Below are positions 17,257-26,033 of a stretch of 64,000 nucleotides of DNA, piece after piece. How positions within the stretch are numbered: the first letter of the stretch is position 1; each line of letters opens with the position of its first letter. The DNA lies in assembly GCA_001898825.1 (NCBI GenBank), contig MKVK01000014.1:62001-126000 (forward strand), given 5' to 3'. The notes under the pieces were generated by a model. That model was not told the DNA's origin, did not search any database, and saw only the letters and a program-made list of their open reading frames with translations. Origin of the DNA: Magnetospirillum sp. 64-120. GTDB taxonomy: Bacteria; Pseudomonadota; Alphaproteobacteria; Rhodospirillales; Magnetospirillaceae. Made by a program: the position numbers and the translations under genes.

Positions 17257-18171
17257 ATGACCGAACCCTCCTTGGCGGTGAAACTGATCCCGCTTTACCT
17301 GCTGGTGGGCATCGGCTTCGCCCTGGGTCGTTTCCTGGGGGTGAAAAGCCAGGAAATCGGCAAGCTGTCGCTGTACGTGCTGTCGCCGGCGGTGGTGTTC
17401 AAGGGCTTTTACGCCGCGAAATTGCAAGGGGCGATGATGGCCCTGCCCTTCGTGGTGCTGGGTTTGGCCTGCGTCGCCGCCTGGATCGCGCTCCCTATCG
17501 CGGCGCGCTTTTGGAACGACGGCCGCGAGCGCCTCAGCGCCTTCACGGTGGCCACCGGCAACACCGGCTTTTTCGGCATCCCCGCCTGCCTGTCGCTGAT
17601 CGGCCCCGAGGCCCTGCCTTACGTGGTGCTGGTGTCGTTCGGCTTCACCGCTTATGAAAATTCCGTCGGCTTCTTCATCATGGCCAAGGGCGACGCCACC
17701 TGGAAAGGCGCCCTGGCCCGCGTGTTGAAATATCCCGGCCTGCATGCCTGCTGGATCGGCCTGACCCTGAACCTGAACCACATCACCCTGCCGGCTTACG
17801 TGCCGCAAACCGTCGACTTGCTGGCCGGCGGCTTTTCCGCCGTCGGCATGATGATCGTGGGTCTTGGCTTGGCCGGCCTGACCCGCTTTCGCGTCGATCT
17901 GGGCTTCATCGCCTATGCGTTCGGCTGGAAATTCCTGATCTGGCCGGCGGTCGCCTACGGCTTCATCATCCTGGACCGGTCCTGGCTGCACGCTTTCTCG
18001 ACCGTCGGCCACCAGGTTTTGCTGATCGAATCCCTGGTCCCCATGGCCGCCGTCAGCGTCGTCCACGCCACCCTTCGCAACATCCACCCCGACCGCGCGG
18101 CGGTGGCGGTGGCGTTGTCGACATTGGCGGCGCTGGTGTGGCTGCCGTTGGTGTATGGGGTGGTGTTTTAG
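17257..18171 (+). CDS. AEC-family (auxin efflux carrier) transporter
   Basis: A 304-residue inner-membrane protein with about ten hydrophobic helices. It has the family's N-terminal layout (LIPLYLLVGIGFALGRFLGV) and the conserved STGNTGFFGIP-like motif, here ATGNTGFFGIPACLSLIG near residues 97-114. Bacterial members export or import small carboxylates such as malate or malonate. Its divergence from a DapA-family lyase suggests both may handle the same organic acid, but that is inference. It begins 155 bases from the lyase start. Confidence 0.85.
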   Translation: MTEPSLAVKLIPLYLLVGIGFALGRFLGVKSQEIGKLSLYVLSPAVVFKGFYAAKLQGAMMALPFVVLGLACVAAWIALPIAARFWNDGRERLSAFTVATGNTGFFGIPACLSLIGPEALPYVVLVSFGFTAYENSVGFFIMAKGDATWKGALARVLKYPGLHACWIGLTLNLNHITLPAYVPQTVDLLAGGFSAVGMMIVGLGLAGLTRFRVDLGFIAYAFGWKFLIWPAVAYGFIILDRSWLHAFSTVGHQVLLIESLVPMAAVSVVHATLRNIHPDRAAVAVALSTLAALVWLPLVYGVVF

Positions 18172-18232
18172 GGGGACGATGCGCCCGTGGCGGTCGTTCC
18201 AAAGGGTGGTGCCAAGGCCCGGAAGCGGCCAT

Positions 18233-18260
18233 TTGTTCAAGCATCCCCACCCGGCATAAT
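18233..18260 (+). promoter_or_regulatory. Possible promoter of the HEPN-like gene
   Basis: TTGTTC at 18233-18238 and CATAAT at 18255-18260 are spaced by 16 bases in an AT-richer stretch. This would give a leader of about 120 bases before the start at 18391. Only the sequence match supports it. Confidence 0.4.
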
Positions 18261-18390
18261 ATAAAGCAAACTACCGTATGGCACCGATTGTTGGGCAAGC
18301 ACTGTTTCGCGCCTCTTGTCCGGTCCGACCACCTTGTCACAGTCGGCTCTACATGCCAATCTAACAACTCGTCTTAGTTGAGGATTTGAC

Positions 18391-19029
18391 ATGCCTTCTG
18401 CCGCCAAAACCGCATTTTCCCATGCCCTCAATGATGTTGATAACCTGCTTTGGTTTCACGCGAAGGAAGGAGGTGATGGGAAAGGAAAACGGGGGGCGCA
18501 TTTCGAGTCGTTGAACAAATCCGCCGTCGTGCTTTTGTGCGCGGCTTGGGAAACATATCTGGAAACCGTAATAGTGGAATGCGTCGAAAGAAACGTCGAT
18601 GCTGCGGCTAGTCCAACTTCAATGTTGCATTCATTGCAGAAAATAACCCAGTCCCATATTCGCGATGGCAAAGAAGAAAATGCATGGGTATCTGTCGCAG
18701 GAGATGGATGGAGACAGCTAACCAAGTCACTCGTAAAAAACCGTGTCGCAGCGCTCAACACACCCAAGCCAGGGCCCGTAAAAGAGCTAGCTAAGGCTGT
18801 TCTTGGGATAAAAGACATAACTGACAACTGGGAGTGGCATCGGAACGAGCTGGGCGTGCCATCCAACAATCTTCAAGCGTTCGTGACCCTTCGCGGAAGC
18901 ATCGCCCATGGGGAGCGACTAACAAAAACCGTCACCAAGGCAAAGGTCAAAAATGGATACGAACTGGTGTCACGTCTCGTTAACTGTGTAGAAGAAAAGC
19001 TCATTAATGAAGGATTTCTTGCCATATAA
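18391..19029 (+). CDS. HEPN-domain (RiboL-PSP type) protein, putative RNase or RNA-binding
   Basis: A 212-residue soluble protein. The conserved positions fit HEPN families of the RiboL-PSP group: an N-terminal helix LNKSAVVLLCAAWETYLETVI at about 41-61 and a C-terminal LRGSIAHGERL whose Arg168-x4-His173 matches the R-x4-6-H catalytic motif. HEPN proteins of this kind are often RNases in toxin-antitoxin or defence settings. No nucleotidyltransferase or antitoxin partner is adjacent. Codon use and base composition are clearly less GC-rich than neighbouring genes (many AAA, AAT and ATA codons), suggesting acquisition. The start ATG follows GAGGA. Confidence 0.65.
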   Translation: MPSAAKTAFSHALNDVDNLLWFHAKEGGDGKGKRGAHFESLNKSAVVLLCAAWETYLETVIVECVERNVDAAASPTSMLHSLQKITQSHIRDGKEENAWVSVAGDGWRQLTKSLVKNRVAALNTPKPGPVKELAKAVLGIKDITDNWEWHRNELGVPSNNLQAFVTLRGSIAHGERLTKTVTKAKVKNGYELVSRLVNCVEEKLINEGFLAI

Positions 19030-19192
19030 CCCAGCAAACGTTACTGGTGACGACAAGTCATAAGAATTTCATAGAAATATTTTAGTGTATATTATTAGTC
19101 TCTTCTGGTCCAGACCGGCGCTAATTATACTACCCGAGGATAAGCAGACAGTCCCCTTCCGGCCCAACCCAGACATTCTTTACACCCCCACC

Positions 19193-19738
19193 CTACCGAC
19201 AAGCCCGCTTCAAGATCGCGGCAAACGCTTGCGCCGCCTCTGCCAACTCCCCGTCATTGACGATGGTTTCGTCGGCATCGCTGGGCACGCTTGCAGCGCG
19301 GGCCAGGCGGCCGGCGATGTCTTCAGCGGTTTCGCGGCCACGTCCGGCCAGACGGCGGGCCAGGACGTTGGCGTCGGCGGTGATTTCCACCACCCATGTG
19401 TCATAGCCGGCGCGGGCGGCGGGGATGGCGGTGCGGCTGATATTGGCCACCACCACGGCGCCGGTGGCCAGGTCGTCAGCGATGCCGGCGGGGATGCCAT
19501 AGGCGATGCCGTGGGCTTCCCAGGAGAGGGCCAGGGCGCCGGAATCGCGTAATTTGACGAAATGATCGGGGGTGACCGACAGGTGATCCTCGCCCCCTGC
19601 GTCGGCAGGACGGGTGACGACGCGACGCGGGAAGACGACGCGGCAATCGCCGCCCAGCAGGTCGCGGGCGGCGGCCATGACGCTGTCCTTGCCAGCGCCC
19701 GAGGGGCCGACGACGCAGACCAGTTTGCCGGTCGCCAT
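19193..19738 (-). CDS. phnN: Ribose 1,5-bisphosphate phosphokinase
   Basis: ATP-dependent formation of 5-phosphoribosyl 1-diphosphate from ribose 1,5-bisphosphate, an intermediate of C-P lyase phosphonate breakdown. The 181-residue protein is a guanylate-kinase-like P-loop enzyme with GPSGAGKDS at 11-19, RRVVTRP near 39, and the SWEAHGIAYGIP segment typical of PhnN. Its ATG overlaps the phoB TGA (ATGA), making it the distal gene of the pst-pho operon rather than part of a phn cluster. No phnGHIJ genes are in the window. Confidence 0.88.
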   Translation of the reverse strand: MATGKLVCVVGPSGAGKDSVMAAARDLLGGDCRVVFPRRVVTRPADAGGEDHLSVTPDHFVKLRDSGALALSWEAHGIAYGIPAGIADDLATGAVVVANISRTAIPAARAGYDTWVVEITADANVLARRLAGRGRETAEDIAGRLARAASVPSDADETIVNDGELAEAAQAFAAILKRACR

Positions 19739-20439
19739 CACGCCGCCTGTTCGGAATCCAGGGCGTAGCCGGCGGCGCGGACGGTGCGGATGATGTCGGC
19801 GTCGTTGTCGCCGTTCAGCGCCTTGCGCAAGCGACGGATATGCACGTCGACGGTGCGCGGTTCCACATAAATGTCGGGTCCCCACACCGCGTTCAGCAGT
19901 TCTTCGCGGGAAAACACGTTGCCGGGATGCTGCATGAAGAACTGCAGCAGGCGGAACTCGGTGGGGCCCAGATGCACCGGGCGGTCGCCGCGGGTGACGC
20001 GGTGCGCTGCCAGATCCATGGCGATGTCGCCATATTGCAGCATGCCTTTTTGCGGCACCGGCTGCACCCGGCGCAGCATGGCGCGGATGCGGGCCATCAG
20101 TTCCGGCAGGCTGAACGGCTTGGTCATGTAATCGTCGGCGCCGGTGTTGAGGCCACGGATCTTGTCGCCCTCTTCCCCACGCGCAGTCAGCATGATGATG
20201 GGCAATTCGCGGGTCGCCGGCTTGCGGCGCAGCTGGCGGCAGACCTCGATGCCGGACAGGCTGGGCAGCATCCAGTCCAGCACCACCAGATCGGGCTTGC
20301 GTTCGGCCACCAGGGTCAGGGCCTCCTCGCCGTCGCCGGCCTCGCAGACGCGATAGCCTTCCTTTTCCAGGTTATAGCGCAGCATGGTGGCCAGGGCGGC
20401 CTCGTCCTCGACGATCAGGATCAGCGGCTTCATGTCCAT
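19738..20439 (-). CDS. phoB: Phosphate regulon response regulator PhoB
   Basis: OmpR/PhoB-family transcription factor activating phosphate-starvation genes. The 233-residue protein has a receiver domain with the acidic pair in VEDE, the phosphoacceptor aspartate in LVVLDWMLP near residue 54, and KPFS. A C-terminal winged helix follows (LGPTEFRLLQFFMQHPGNVFSREELL, RTVDVHIRRLRKAL). ATG 20439 (MDMKPLIL) was chosen. A GTG at 20451 overlapping the phoU stop (GTGA) is in frame and would add four residues. The kinase PhoR is not next to it in this window. Confidence 0.95.
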   Translation of the reverse strand: MDMKPLILIVEDEAALATMLRYNLEKEGYRVCEAGDGEEALTLVAERKPDLVVLDWMLPSLSGIEVCRQLRRKPATRELPIIMLTARGEEGDKIRGLNTGADDYMTKPFSLPELMARIRAMLRRVQPVPQKGMLQYGDIAMDLAAHRVTRGDRPVHLGPTEFRLLQFFMQHPGNVFSREELLNAVWGPDIYVEPRTVDVHIRRLRKALNGDNDADIIRTVRAAGYALDSEQAA

Positions 20440-20447
20440 GGGAATGC

Positions 20448-21140
20448 TCACTCGGTATCCACGGTGTTGCCCTTGGGCCGTTCCCCCTTGATGGGGGTTC
20501 CGACCACCAGGAAGTGCAGGGTCTCGGCGATGTTGGTGGCATGGTCGCCGATGCGTTCGATGTTCTTGGCCATGAACATCAGATGGGTGCAGGCGGTGAT
20601 GGTGCGCGGGTCTTCCATCATGTAGGTGATCAGTTCGCGGAACAAGCCGGTGTACATGTCGTCCACCTCTTCGTCCCGGTTCCACACGCGGACCGCCTTT
20701 TCCACGTCGCGTTCGATATAGGCGTCCAGGATGTCCTTCAGGATTTCCTGGACCAGATGCGCCAGATGCAGCACGGCGTTGACCGGCTTGACCGGCGGCA
20801 GCTGGTTCAGCACCAAGGACCGCTTGGCCACGTTGGCGGCGTAGTCGGCGACGCGTTCCAGTTCGGAACTGATCTTCAAGGCCGCGACGATGTGACGCAG
20901 GTCCGACGCCACCGGCTGGCGCAGCGCCAACAGGCGGACGGTGAACTGCTGCACTTCGTGTTCCAGCTCGTCGACGCGGGCATCGCCGGCCACCACGCGG
21001 GCGGCCAAGTCGCTGTCACGCTTGGACAGGGCCTGCAGGGCGGCGGCGAACTGGGCCTCGGCCATCCCGCCCATGCGGGCGATGATGTTGGTCAGATGGG
21101 CCAGTTCTTCGTCATAGGACTTGACGGTATGATCGCTCAT
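20448..21140 (-). CDS. phoU: Phosphate transport system regulator PhoU
   Basis: Negative regulator linking the Pst transporter to PhoR/PhoB signalling. The 230-residue all-helical protein contains two PhoU repeats, each with the metal-binding signature helices (SSELERVADYAANVAKR near residue 87 and AKNIERIGDHATNIAETL near residue 190). Its TGA stop sits at the start region of phoB, and pstB ends 10 bases upstream. Order and length are canonical. Confidence 0.96.
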   Translation of the reverse strand: MSDHTVKSYDEELAHLTNIIARMGGMAEAQFAAALQALSKRDSDLAARVVAGDARVDELEHEVQQFTVRLLALRQPVASDLRHIVAALKISSELERVADYAANVAKRSLVLNQLPPVKPVNAVLHLAHLVQEILKDILDAYIERDVEKAVRVWNRDEEVDDMYTGLFRELITYMMEDPRTITACTHLMFMAKNIERIGDHATNIAETLHFLVVGTPIKGERPKGNTVDTE

Positions 21141-21150
21141 TTGCTGGTCC

Positions 21151-21936
21151 TTAACCGAAACGGCCGGTGATGTAGCCTTGGGTCAGCGGATGCTGGGGAT
21201 TGGTGAAGATCTGTTCGGTGTCGCCCACCTCGACCAGTTCGCCCAGATGGAAGAACGCCGTGCGCTGCGACACGCGGGCCGCCTGCTGCATGGAATGGGT
21301 GACGATGACGATGGTGAAGTTTTCACGCAATTCGTCGATCAGTTCTTCCACCTTGGCGGTGGCGATGGGGTCCAAGGCCGAGCACGGCTCGTCCATCAGA
21401 ATCACTTCCGGGGCAACGGCGATGGCGCGGGCGATGCACAGGCGCTGCTGCTGACCGCCGGAAAGCCCGGTGCCCGATTCCTCCAGCCGGTCCTTGACCT
21501 CGGCCAGCAGGCCGGCCTTTTCCAGGCTGCCCATGACGATCTCGTCCAACTCGGCCTGATCGCGGGCCATACCGTGGATGCGCGGCCCATAGGCGACGTT
21601 GTCATAGATGGACTTGGGGAACGGGTTGGGCTTTTGGAACACCATGCCGACGCGGGCGCGCAGCTGCACCACGTCGACGTTCTTGTCGTAGACGTTGTCC
21701 CCGTCCAGCGTCAGGGCGCCGGTGACCTGGGCGTTCTCGATCAGGTCGTTCATGCGGTTGATGCAGCGCAGGAAGGTGGACTTGCCGCAGCCGGACGGGC
21801 CGATCAGCGCGGTCACGTCATTGGCGCGGATGTCCAGGTCCACATGCTTCAGCGCGTGCTTTTGGCCGTAGAAGACGTTGACGTCGCGGGCCGCGACCTT
21901 GGCCAGGCGGGTGTCGGTCAGGGGAATGGCGTTCAT
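21151..21936 (-). CDS. pstB: Phosphate ABC transporter ATP-binding protein
   Basis: ATPase of the high-affinity phosphate importer. The 261-residue protein has Walker [10 protein letters not shown] near residue 46, the signature [16 protein letters not shown] near 158, Walker [17 protein letters not shown], and the switch histidine in [12 protein letters not shown]. It ends with the PstB-typical [16 protein letters not shown]. It lies between pstA and phoU, 10 bases from each. Confidence 0.97.
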   Translation of the reverse strand: MNAIPLTDTRLAKVAARDVNVFYGQKHALKHVDLDIRANDVTALIGPSGCGKSTFLRCINRMNDLIENAQVTGALTLDGDNVYDKNVDVVQLRARVGMVFQKPNPFPKSIYDNVAYGPRIHGMARDQAELDEIVMGSLEKAGLLAEVKDRLEESGTGLSGGQQQRLCIARAIAVAPEVILMDEPCSALDPIATAKVEELIDELRENFTIVIVTHSMQQAARVSQRTAFFHLGELVEVGDTEQIFTNPQHPLTQGYITGRFG

Positions 21937-21946
21937 GGGTCGATTC

Positions 21947-23260
21947 CTACCAGCGACGTTCGAACTTCTTGCGAAGCATGATGGCGGCCAGGTTCATCAT
22001 GGCCAGGAAGAACAACAGCACCATGATGGCGGCGCTGGTGCGCTCGACGAAGGCGCGTTCCGGGCTGTCGGCCCACAGATAGACCTGCACCGGCAGCACC
22101 GCCGACGGGTCCATGGGGCTGGCCGGGATGTCGACGATGAAGGCGACCATGCCGATCATCAGCAACGGCGCGGTTTCGCCCAAGGCATGGGCCATGCCCA
22201 GGATGGTGCCGGTCAGGATACCGGGCATGGACAGCGGCAGCACGTGGTCGGTGACCATCTGCAGCTTGCTTGCCCCCAGGCCCAAGGCGGCCTCGCGGAT
22301 GGACGGCGGCACCGCCTTCATGGCGGCGCGGCCGGCGATGATGATGGTGGGCAAGGAGATCAGCGCCAGCACCAGACCGCCGACCAAGGGGGCGGATCGC
22401 GGCATGCCGAAGAAGTTCAGGAAGATGGCCAGACCCAAAAGACCGAACACCACCGACGGCACGGCGGCCAGGTTGTTGATGTTGACCTCGATCAGGTCGG
22501 TCCACTTGTTCTTGGGGGCGAATTCTTCCAGGTACACCGACGTCGCCACCCCCAGCGGGAAGCAGACCAAAAGGGTGATGGACAGCGAGAAGAACGAGCC
22601 CACAACCGCGCCCCACAGGCCGGCCTGTTCGGGTTCACGCGAGTCGCCGGTGGTGAACAGCGTGGTGTTGAACTTCTTGGACACGGCACCGCGCTTTTCC
22701 AGATCGGCCAGCCAACCCAGCTGGGCGTCGGTCAGACGGTTGCCTTCGACGCCGGGTTCACGGCCGACATGCCCCTTCATGGCCATGTCCACGTCGGCGC
22801 CGGCGGTCAGCCACACGCTGGTGGTGGTGCCCAGCAGGCCGGGATTGGCCATCAGCATGTCGCGCAACGGCAGGTCGGCGCCGGTGGAGACCAGCTTGTA
22901 AAGCTGGCGGCGCTGGCCGCCGCTGACATCCGGGAAGGCCTTGCCCAGGGCGTTCTTGATCACGCCGCCGTAATTGGCGCTGGCCAGGGCGTCGCTGCTG
23001 GGCTTGACCGGATCGACGCCCAGGGTCTCGGCGTCGAAGGTGACGTCCAGACGCACATGGGTCTGGACGAAGGCGGTCAGGCCGTTGGACAGGATGGTCA
23101 CCAGCAAGATGGCCAGGAAGCCAAGCGCCAGGGCGATGGCGCCGAAGCCCAGGGCCTTGAAGCGACGCTCGGCGGCGTAGCGCTTCTTCAGGCGTTTGGC
23201 GACGGCATCGGACGAGGCGACGACGGTGGCGGCGTTTTCCATGGGGACGGCCTTAGTCAT
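21947..23260 (-). CDS. pstA: Phosphate ABC transporter permease PstA with extended N-terminal region
   Basis: Inner-membrane subunit of the phosphate importer. The C-terminal half is a standard binding-protein-dependent permease ([34 protein letters not shown] near residue 320). The 437 residues exceed the usual 280-300 because of about 150 extra residues after the first membrane helix, of the DUF3333 type found in alphaproteobacterial PstA; this part probably faces the periplasm. The start ATG 23260 overlaps the pstC stop by 8 bases. A second in-frame ATG at 23242 is possible. Function of the extension is unknown. Confidence 0.93.
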   Translation of the reverse strand: MTKAVPMENAATVVASSDAVAKRLKKRYAAERRFKALGFGAIALALGFLAILLVTILSNGLTAFVQTHVRLDVTFDAETLGVDPVKPSSDALASANYGGVIKNALGKAFPDVSGGQRRQLYKLVSTGADLPLRDMLMANPGLLGTTTSVWLTAGADVDMAMKGHVGREPGVEGNRLTDAQLGWLADLEKRGAVSKKFNTTLFTTGDSREPEQAGLWGAVVGSFFSLSITLLVCFPLGVATSVYLEEFAPKNKWTDLIEVNINNLAAVPSVVFGLLGLAIFLNFFGMPRSAPLVGGLVLALISLPTIIIAGRAAMKAVPPSIREAALGLGASKLQMVTDHVLPLSMPGILTGTILGMAHALGETAPLLMIGMVAFIVDIPASPMDPSAVLPVQVYLWADSPERAFVERTSAAIMVLLFFLAMMNLAAIMLRKKFERRW

Positions 23261-24629
23261 ATTTTTCACGGTATTTGTTGACGATGTGCAGAGCGACAAC
23301 GTTCAGCGCCAAGGTCACGGTGAACAGCACCAGACCCAGGGCGAAAGCGGCCAGGGTCTTGGGGCTGTCGAATTCCTGGTCGCCCACCAGCAGGGTGACG
23401 ATCTGGGTGGTCACCGTGGTCACCGCTTCCAGCGGATTGGCGGTCAGGTTGGCGGCCAAGCCGGCCGCCATCACCACGATCATGGTTTCACCGATGGCGC
23501 GGCTGGCGGCCAGCAGCACACCGCCGATGACGCCCGGCAATGCCGCCGGGATCACCACCTGTCGGATGGTTTCCGACTTGGTGGCGCCCAGGCCGAAAGC
23601 GCCTTCACGCAGGCTTTGCGGCACGGCGTTGATGACGTCGTCGGACAGCGACGAGACGAAGGGGATGATCATGATGCCCATGACCAGACCGGCGGCCAGC
23701 GCGCTTTCGGACGCCACCGACAGCCCCACCGAGGCGCCGACGTCGCGGATGAAAGGCGCCACGGTCAGCGCGGCGAAGAAGCCGTAGACCACGGTGGGGA
23801 TGCCGGCCAGGACTTCCAGCAGCGGCTTGACCACCGAGCGGAACTTCGGCGCGGCGTATTCCGACATGTAGATGGCCGACAACAGCCCCAGCGGCACGGC
23901 GACCAGCATGGCGATGCCCGAGATCAGCAGCGTGCCGGCGAACAGCGGCACCGCGCCGAAGGCGCCCGAGCTGCCGACCTGGTCGGCGCGCATGGCGATC
24001 TGCGGGCTCCACTGGGTGCCGAACAGGAAGTCGATCAGCGACACGTGACGGAAGAACAGCAGGCTTTCGAACAACAGCGACAGCACGATGCCGACGGTGG
24101 TGAAGATGGCGACCGTGGACGCCAGCACCAGGAACACCTTGACCGTGGCTTCCACCCGGTTGCGGGCCCGCATGTCGGTGTGGATGCGCCGATGGGCATA
24201 GGCCAGGGCGGCGACCGCCAGGGCCAGGGCGGCGACCGCCACCGAGATGAACATGGTATGGCGCATGGAATTGTAATGCAGCGCCGCCTCGCCCACCGCC
24301 GGGATGGACGGGGTGTGGCCGTAACGGGCGACATTGCGCACTTCGTTGTAGACCAGGGCCAAGCGTTCGTCGGCCATGCCCTGCAGGTCGGCGGGCAGCG
24401 ACGACATCACCAGCCAATGCAGGATGGTCGGCTCGAGCACCAGCCACGCGGCGATCAGCACCAGGGCGGGCAGTCCGCACCACAGCGCCACGTAATAGCC
24501 GTGATAGGAAGGCAGGGAATGCAGAAGGCGGGGATTGCCGTCAGCGGTGGCCAAGGCGCGCGAGCGTCCCAGGCGATAACCGAATGCCGTCAGCAAAAGC
24601 AGGACGACCATCAAGGTGAGAAGCTGCAT
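23253..24629 (-). CDS. pstC: Phosphate ABC transporter permease PstC, long form
   Basis: Inner-membrane subunit of the phosphate importer. The 458-residue protein ends with the canonical permease domain (PTVVYGFFAALTVAPFIRD, PQSLREGAFGLGATKSETIRQVVIPAALPG, ASRAIGETMIVVMAAG). The first 170 residues form an extra region with additional membrane helices (1-18, about 47-65, 128-147) and a non-membrane segment between them, as in other alphaproteobacterial long PstC proteins. The stop overlaps pstA. Confidence 0.94.
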   Translation of the reverse strand: MQLLTLMVVLLLLTAFGYRLGRSRALATADGNPRLLHSLPSYHGYYVALWCGLPALVLIAAWLVLEPTILHWLVMSSLPADLQGMADERLALVYNEVRNVARYGHTPSIPAVGEAALHYNSMRHTMFISVAVAALALAVAALAYAHRRIHTDMRARNRVEATVKVFLVLASTVAIFTTVGIVLSLLFESLLFFRHVSLIDFLFGTQWSPQIAMRADQVGSSGAFGAVPLFAGTLLISGIAMLVAVPLGLLSAIYMSEYAAPKFRSVVKPLLEVLAGIPTVVYGFFAALTVAPFIRDVGASVGLSVASESALAAGLVMGIMIIPFVSSLSDDVINAVPQSLREGAFGLGATKSETIRQVVIPAALPGVIGGVLLAASRAIGETMIVVMAAGLAANLTANPLEAVTTVTTQIVTLLVGDQEFDSPKTLAAFALGLVLFTVTLALNVVALHIVNKYREKYD

Positions 24630-24696
24630 GGGATCCGTCGGTCTGGCGGTGTGGCGCCCGAAATGCGGCGCGGAAAAATCATCGAAATCAACAAAC

Positions 24697-24738
24697 GAAA
24701 AGAAAGGCGGCCGCCCGAGGGACAGGGGCGGCCGCCCC
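24697..24738 (-). terminator. Hairpin between pstS and pstC
   Basis: On the minus strand, GGCGGCCGCCC (complement of 24726-24736) can pair with GGGCGGCCGCC (24706-24716), followed by TTTCTTTT. It lies directly after the pstS stop and about 70 bases before pstC, the usual position of a partial terminator. Such an element would give more PstS than transporter subunits. Confidence 0.75.
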
Positions 24739-24743
24739 TTATA

Positions 24744-25775
24744 TTACATCTTCAGGGCTTCCAGGGCGTTCACCTTGGCGGCCTGTTCCTTACGCTCGGA
24801 GTCGGGCATCGGGATCAGACCCTTGTCGGCCAGATAGCCGGTCTTGCCCCAAGCCTTTTCCGAGGTGTATTCGGCCAGGTATTCCTTGATACCGGGGATC
24901 TGGCCCACGTGGGCCTTCTTCACGTACACGAACAGCGGACGCGACACCGGGTACTTGGACGAAGCGATGGCGTCAAACGTCGGCGCGACGCCGTCGACCA
25001 TGGCGCCCTGCAGCTTGTCGCCGTTCTGGTCCAGGTAGGAATAACCGAAGATGCCGAAGGCAGCCGGATTGGCGTCCAGCTTCTGGACGATCAGGTTGTC
25101 GTTTTCGCCGGCTTCGACGAAAGCGCCGTCTTCACGCAGGGACGAGAACGCCTTCTTGAAGGCCTTTTCATCGGTCTTCTTCAGTTCCTTGAGTTCGGGG
25201 AACGATTCAGCGGCATGCTCCATCACCAGCTCGATGAAGGCGTCACGGGTACCAGAGGTGGGCGGCGGACCCAGCACTTCGATCTTCTGGTTGGGCAGCT
25301 TGGGGTCGATCTGGTTCCAGGTGGTATAGGGGTTTTCCACCAGCTTGCCGTTCACCGGCACTTCCTTGGCCAGAGCCAGGAACATCTGCGGGCGGGTCAG
25401 GTCGATGTGCTTGGCCTTCTTGGACGAAGCCAGCACGATGCCGTCGTAACCGACCTTCATCTCGACGATCTCGGCGACGCCGTTCTTGCCGCAGGCTTCG
25501 ACTTCCGACTTCTTGATGGCGCGCGACGCGTTGGTCAGATCCGGATGATCCGGGCCGACGCCGGCGCAGAACAGCTTGAAGCCGCCACCGGTACCGGTCG
25601 ATTCGACCACCGGGGTCTTGAACTTGCCGGCCTTGCCGAACTGTTCCGCCACCGCGGTGGTGAAGGGGTAGACGGTCGACGAACCGACGACGCGGATCTG
25701 GTCGCGGGCCTGAGCGGCGCCAGCGAAGGAAACGGTCGCCAGGGCGACGGCCGCAACGGCCAGAGACTTCTTCAT
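24744..25775 (-). CDS. pstS: Periplasmic phosphate-binding protein
   Basis: Captures phosphate in the periplasm for PstCAB. The 343-residue precursor has a Sec signal peptide (MKKSLAVAAVALATVSFAGAAQA) and the phosphate-binding loops: GSSTVYPF near residue 33, a TGTGGG-like stretch in ESTGTGGGFKLFC, and PTSGTRDAF. An in-frame upstream extension exists, but ATG 25775 follows GGAGG and begins the signal peptide. First gene of the minus-strand pst-pho operon. Confidence 0.95.
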   Translation of the reverse strand: MKKSLAVAAVALATVSFAGAAQARDQIRVVGSSTVYPFTTAVAEQFGKAGKFKTPVVESTGTGGGFKLFCAGVGPDHPDLTNASRAIKKSEVEACGKNGVAEIVEMKVGYDGIVLASSKKAKHIDLTRPQMFLALAKEVPVNGKLVENPYTTWNQIDPKLPNQKIEVLGPPPTSGTRDAFIELVMEHAAESFPELKELKKTDEKAFKKAFSSLREDGAFVEAGENDNLIVQKLDANPAAFGIFGYSYLDQNGDKLQGAMVDGVAPTFDAIASSKYPVSRPLFVYVKKAHVGQIPGIKEYLAEYTSEKAWGKTGYLADKGLIPMPDSERKEQAAKVNALEALKM

Positions 25776-25884
25776 AGGTGGGTCCTCCAAATCGTGCGAA
25801 CGAATTCTGGTGCGGAACCGGTCGATCCCGCCGGACGTCACTTTAGCCATTCTGTGTTACAGTACCGCGATGGCTGGATGAAGG

Positions 25885-25910
25885 TTTTATGACAAACGCC
25901 GTCACAAAAC
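25885..25910 (-). promoter_or_regulatory. Candidate Pho box upstream of pstS
   Basis: About 110 bases before the pstS start, the minus strand reads TTGTGAC, a short spacer, then TTGTCATAAAA. This resembles the two direct repeats of the PhoB-binding site (CTGTCAT), but the repeat period is 12 rather than the standard 11. Expected by position, imperfect by sequence. Confidence 0.35.
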
Positions 25911-25962
25911 TTTCCCGGCCGATCAGATCAAGCCATTGATTTCAAACAATTTCACCTCATGA

Positions 25963-26003
25963 CGAAAAACACCCACCCAAGATGTCCGCCTTGGATGGGT
26001 GTT
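25963..26003 (-). terminator. Rho-independent terminator after the 26034-26636 gene
   Basis: On the minus strand an ACACCCATCCAAG stem (25990-26003) pairs with CTTGGGTGGGTGTT (25968-25981), followed by TTTTTCG. It is 31 bases after the stop of the secreted unknown protein, so it isolates that gene from the pst operon. Confidence 0.8.
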
Positions 26004-26033
26004 GTCATAATCGCGGATTGAACGCAATAAGCC

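Noticed and set aside
23196..25892. 898-residue open frame across pstC and pstS on the plus strand
   Set aside because: It is antisense to two well-defined transporter genes, with composition expected from reverse-complemented GC-rich codons.
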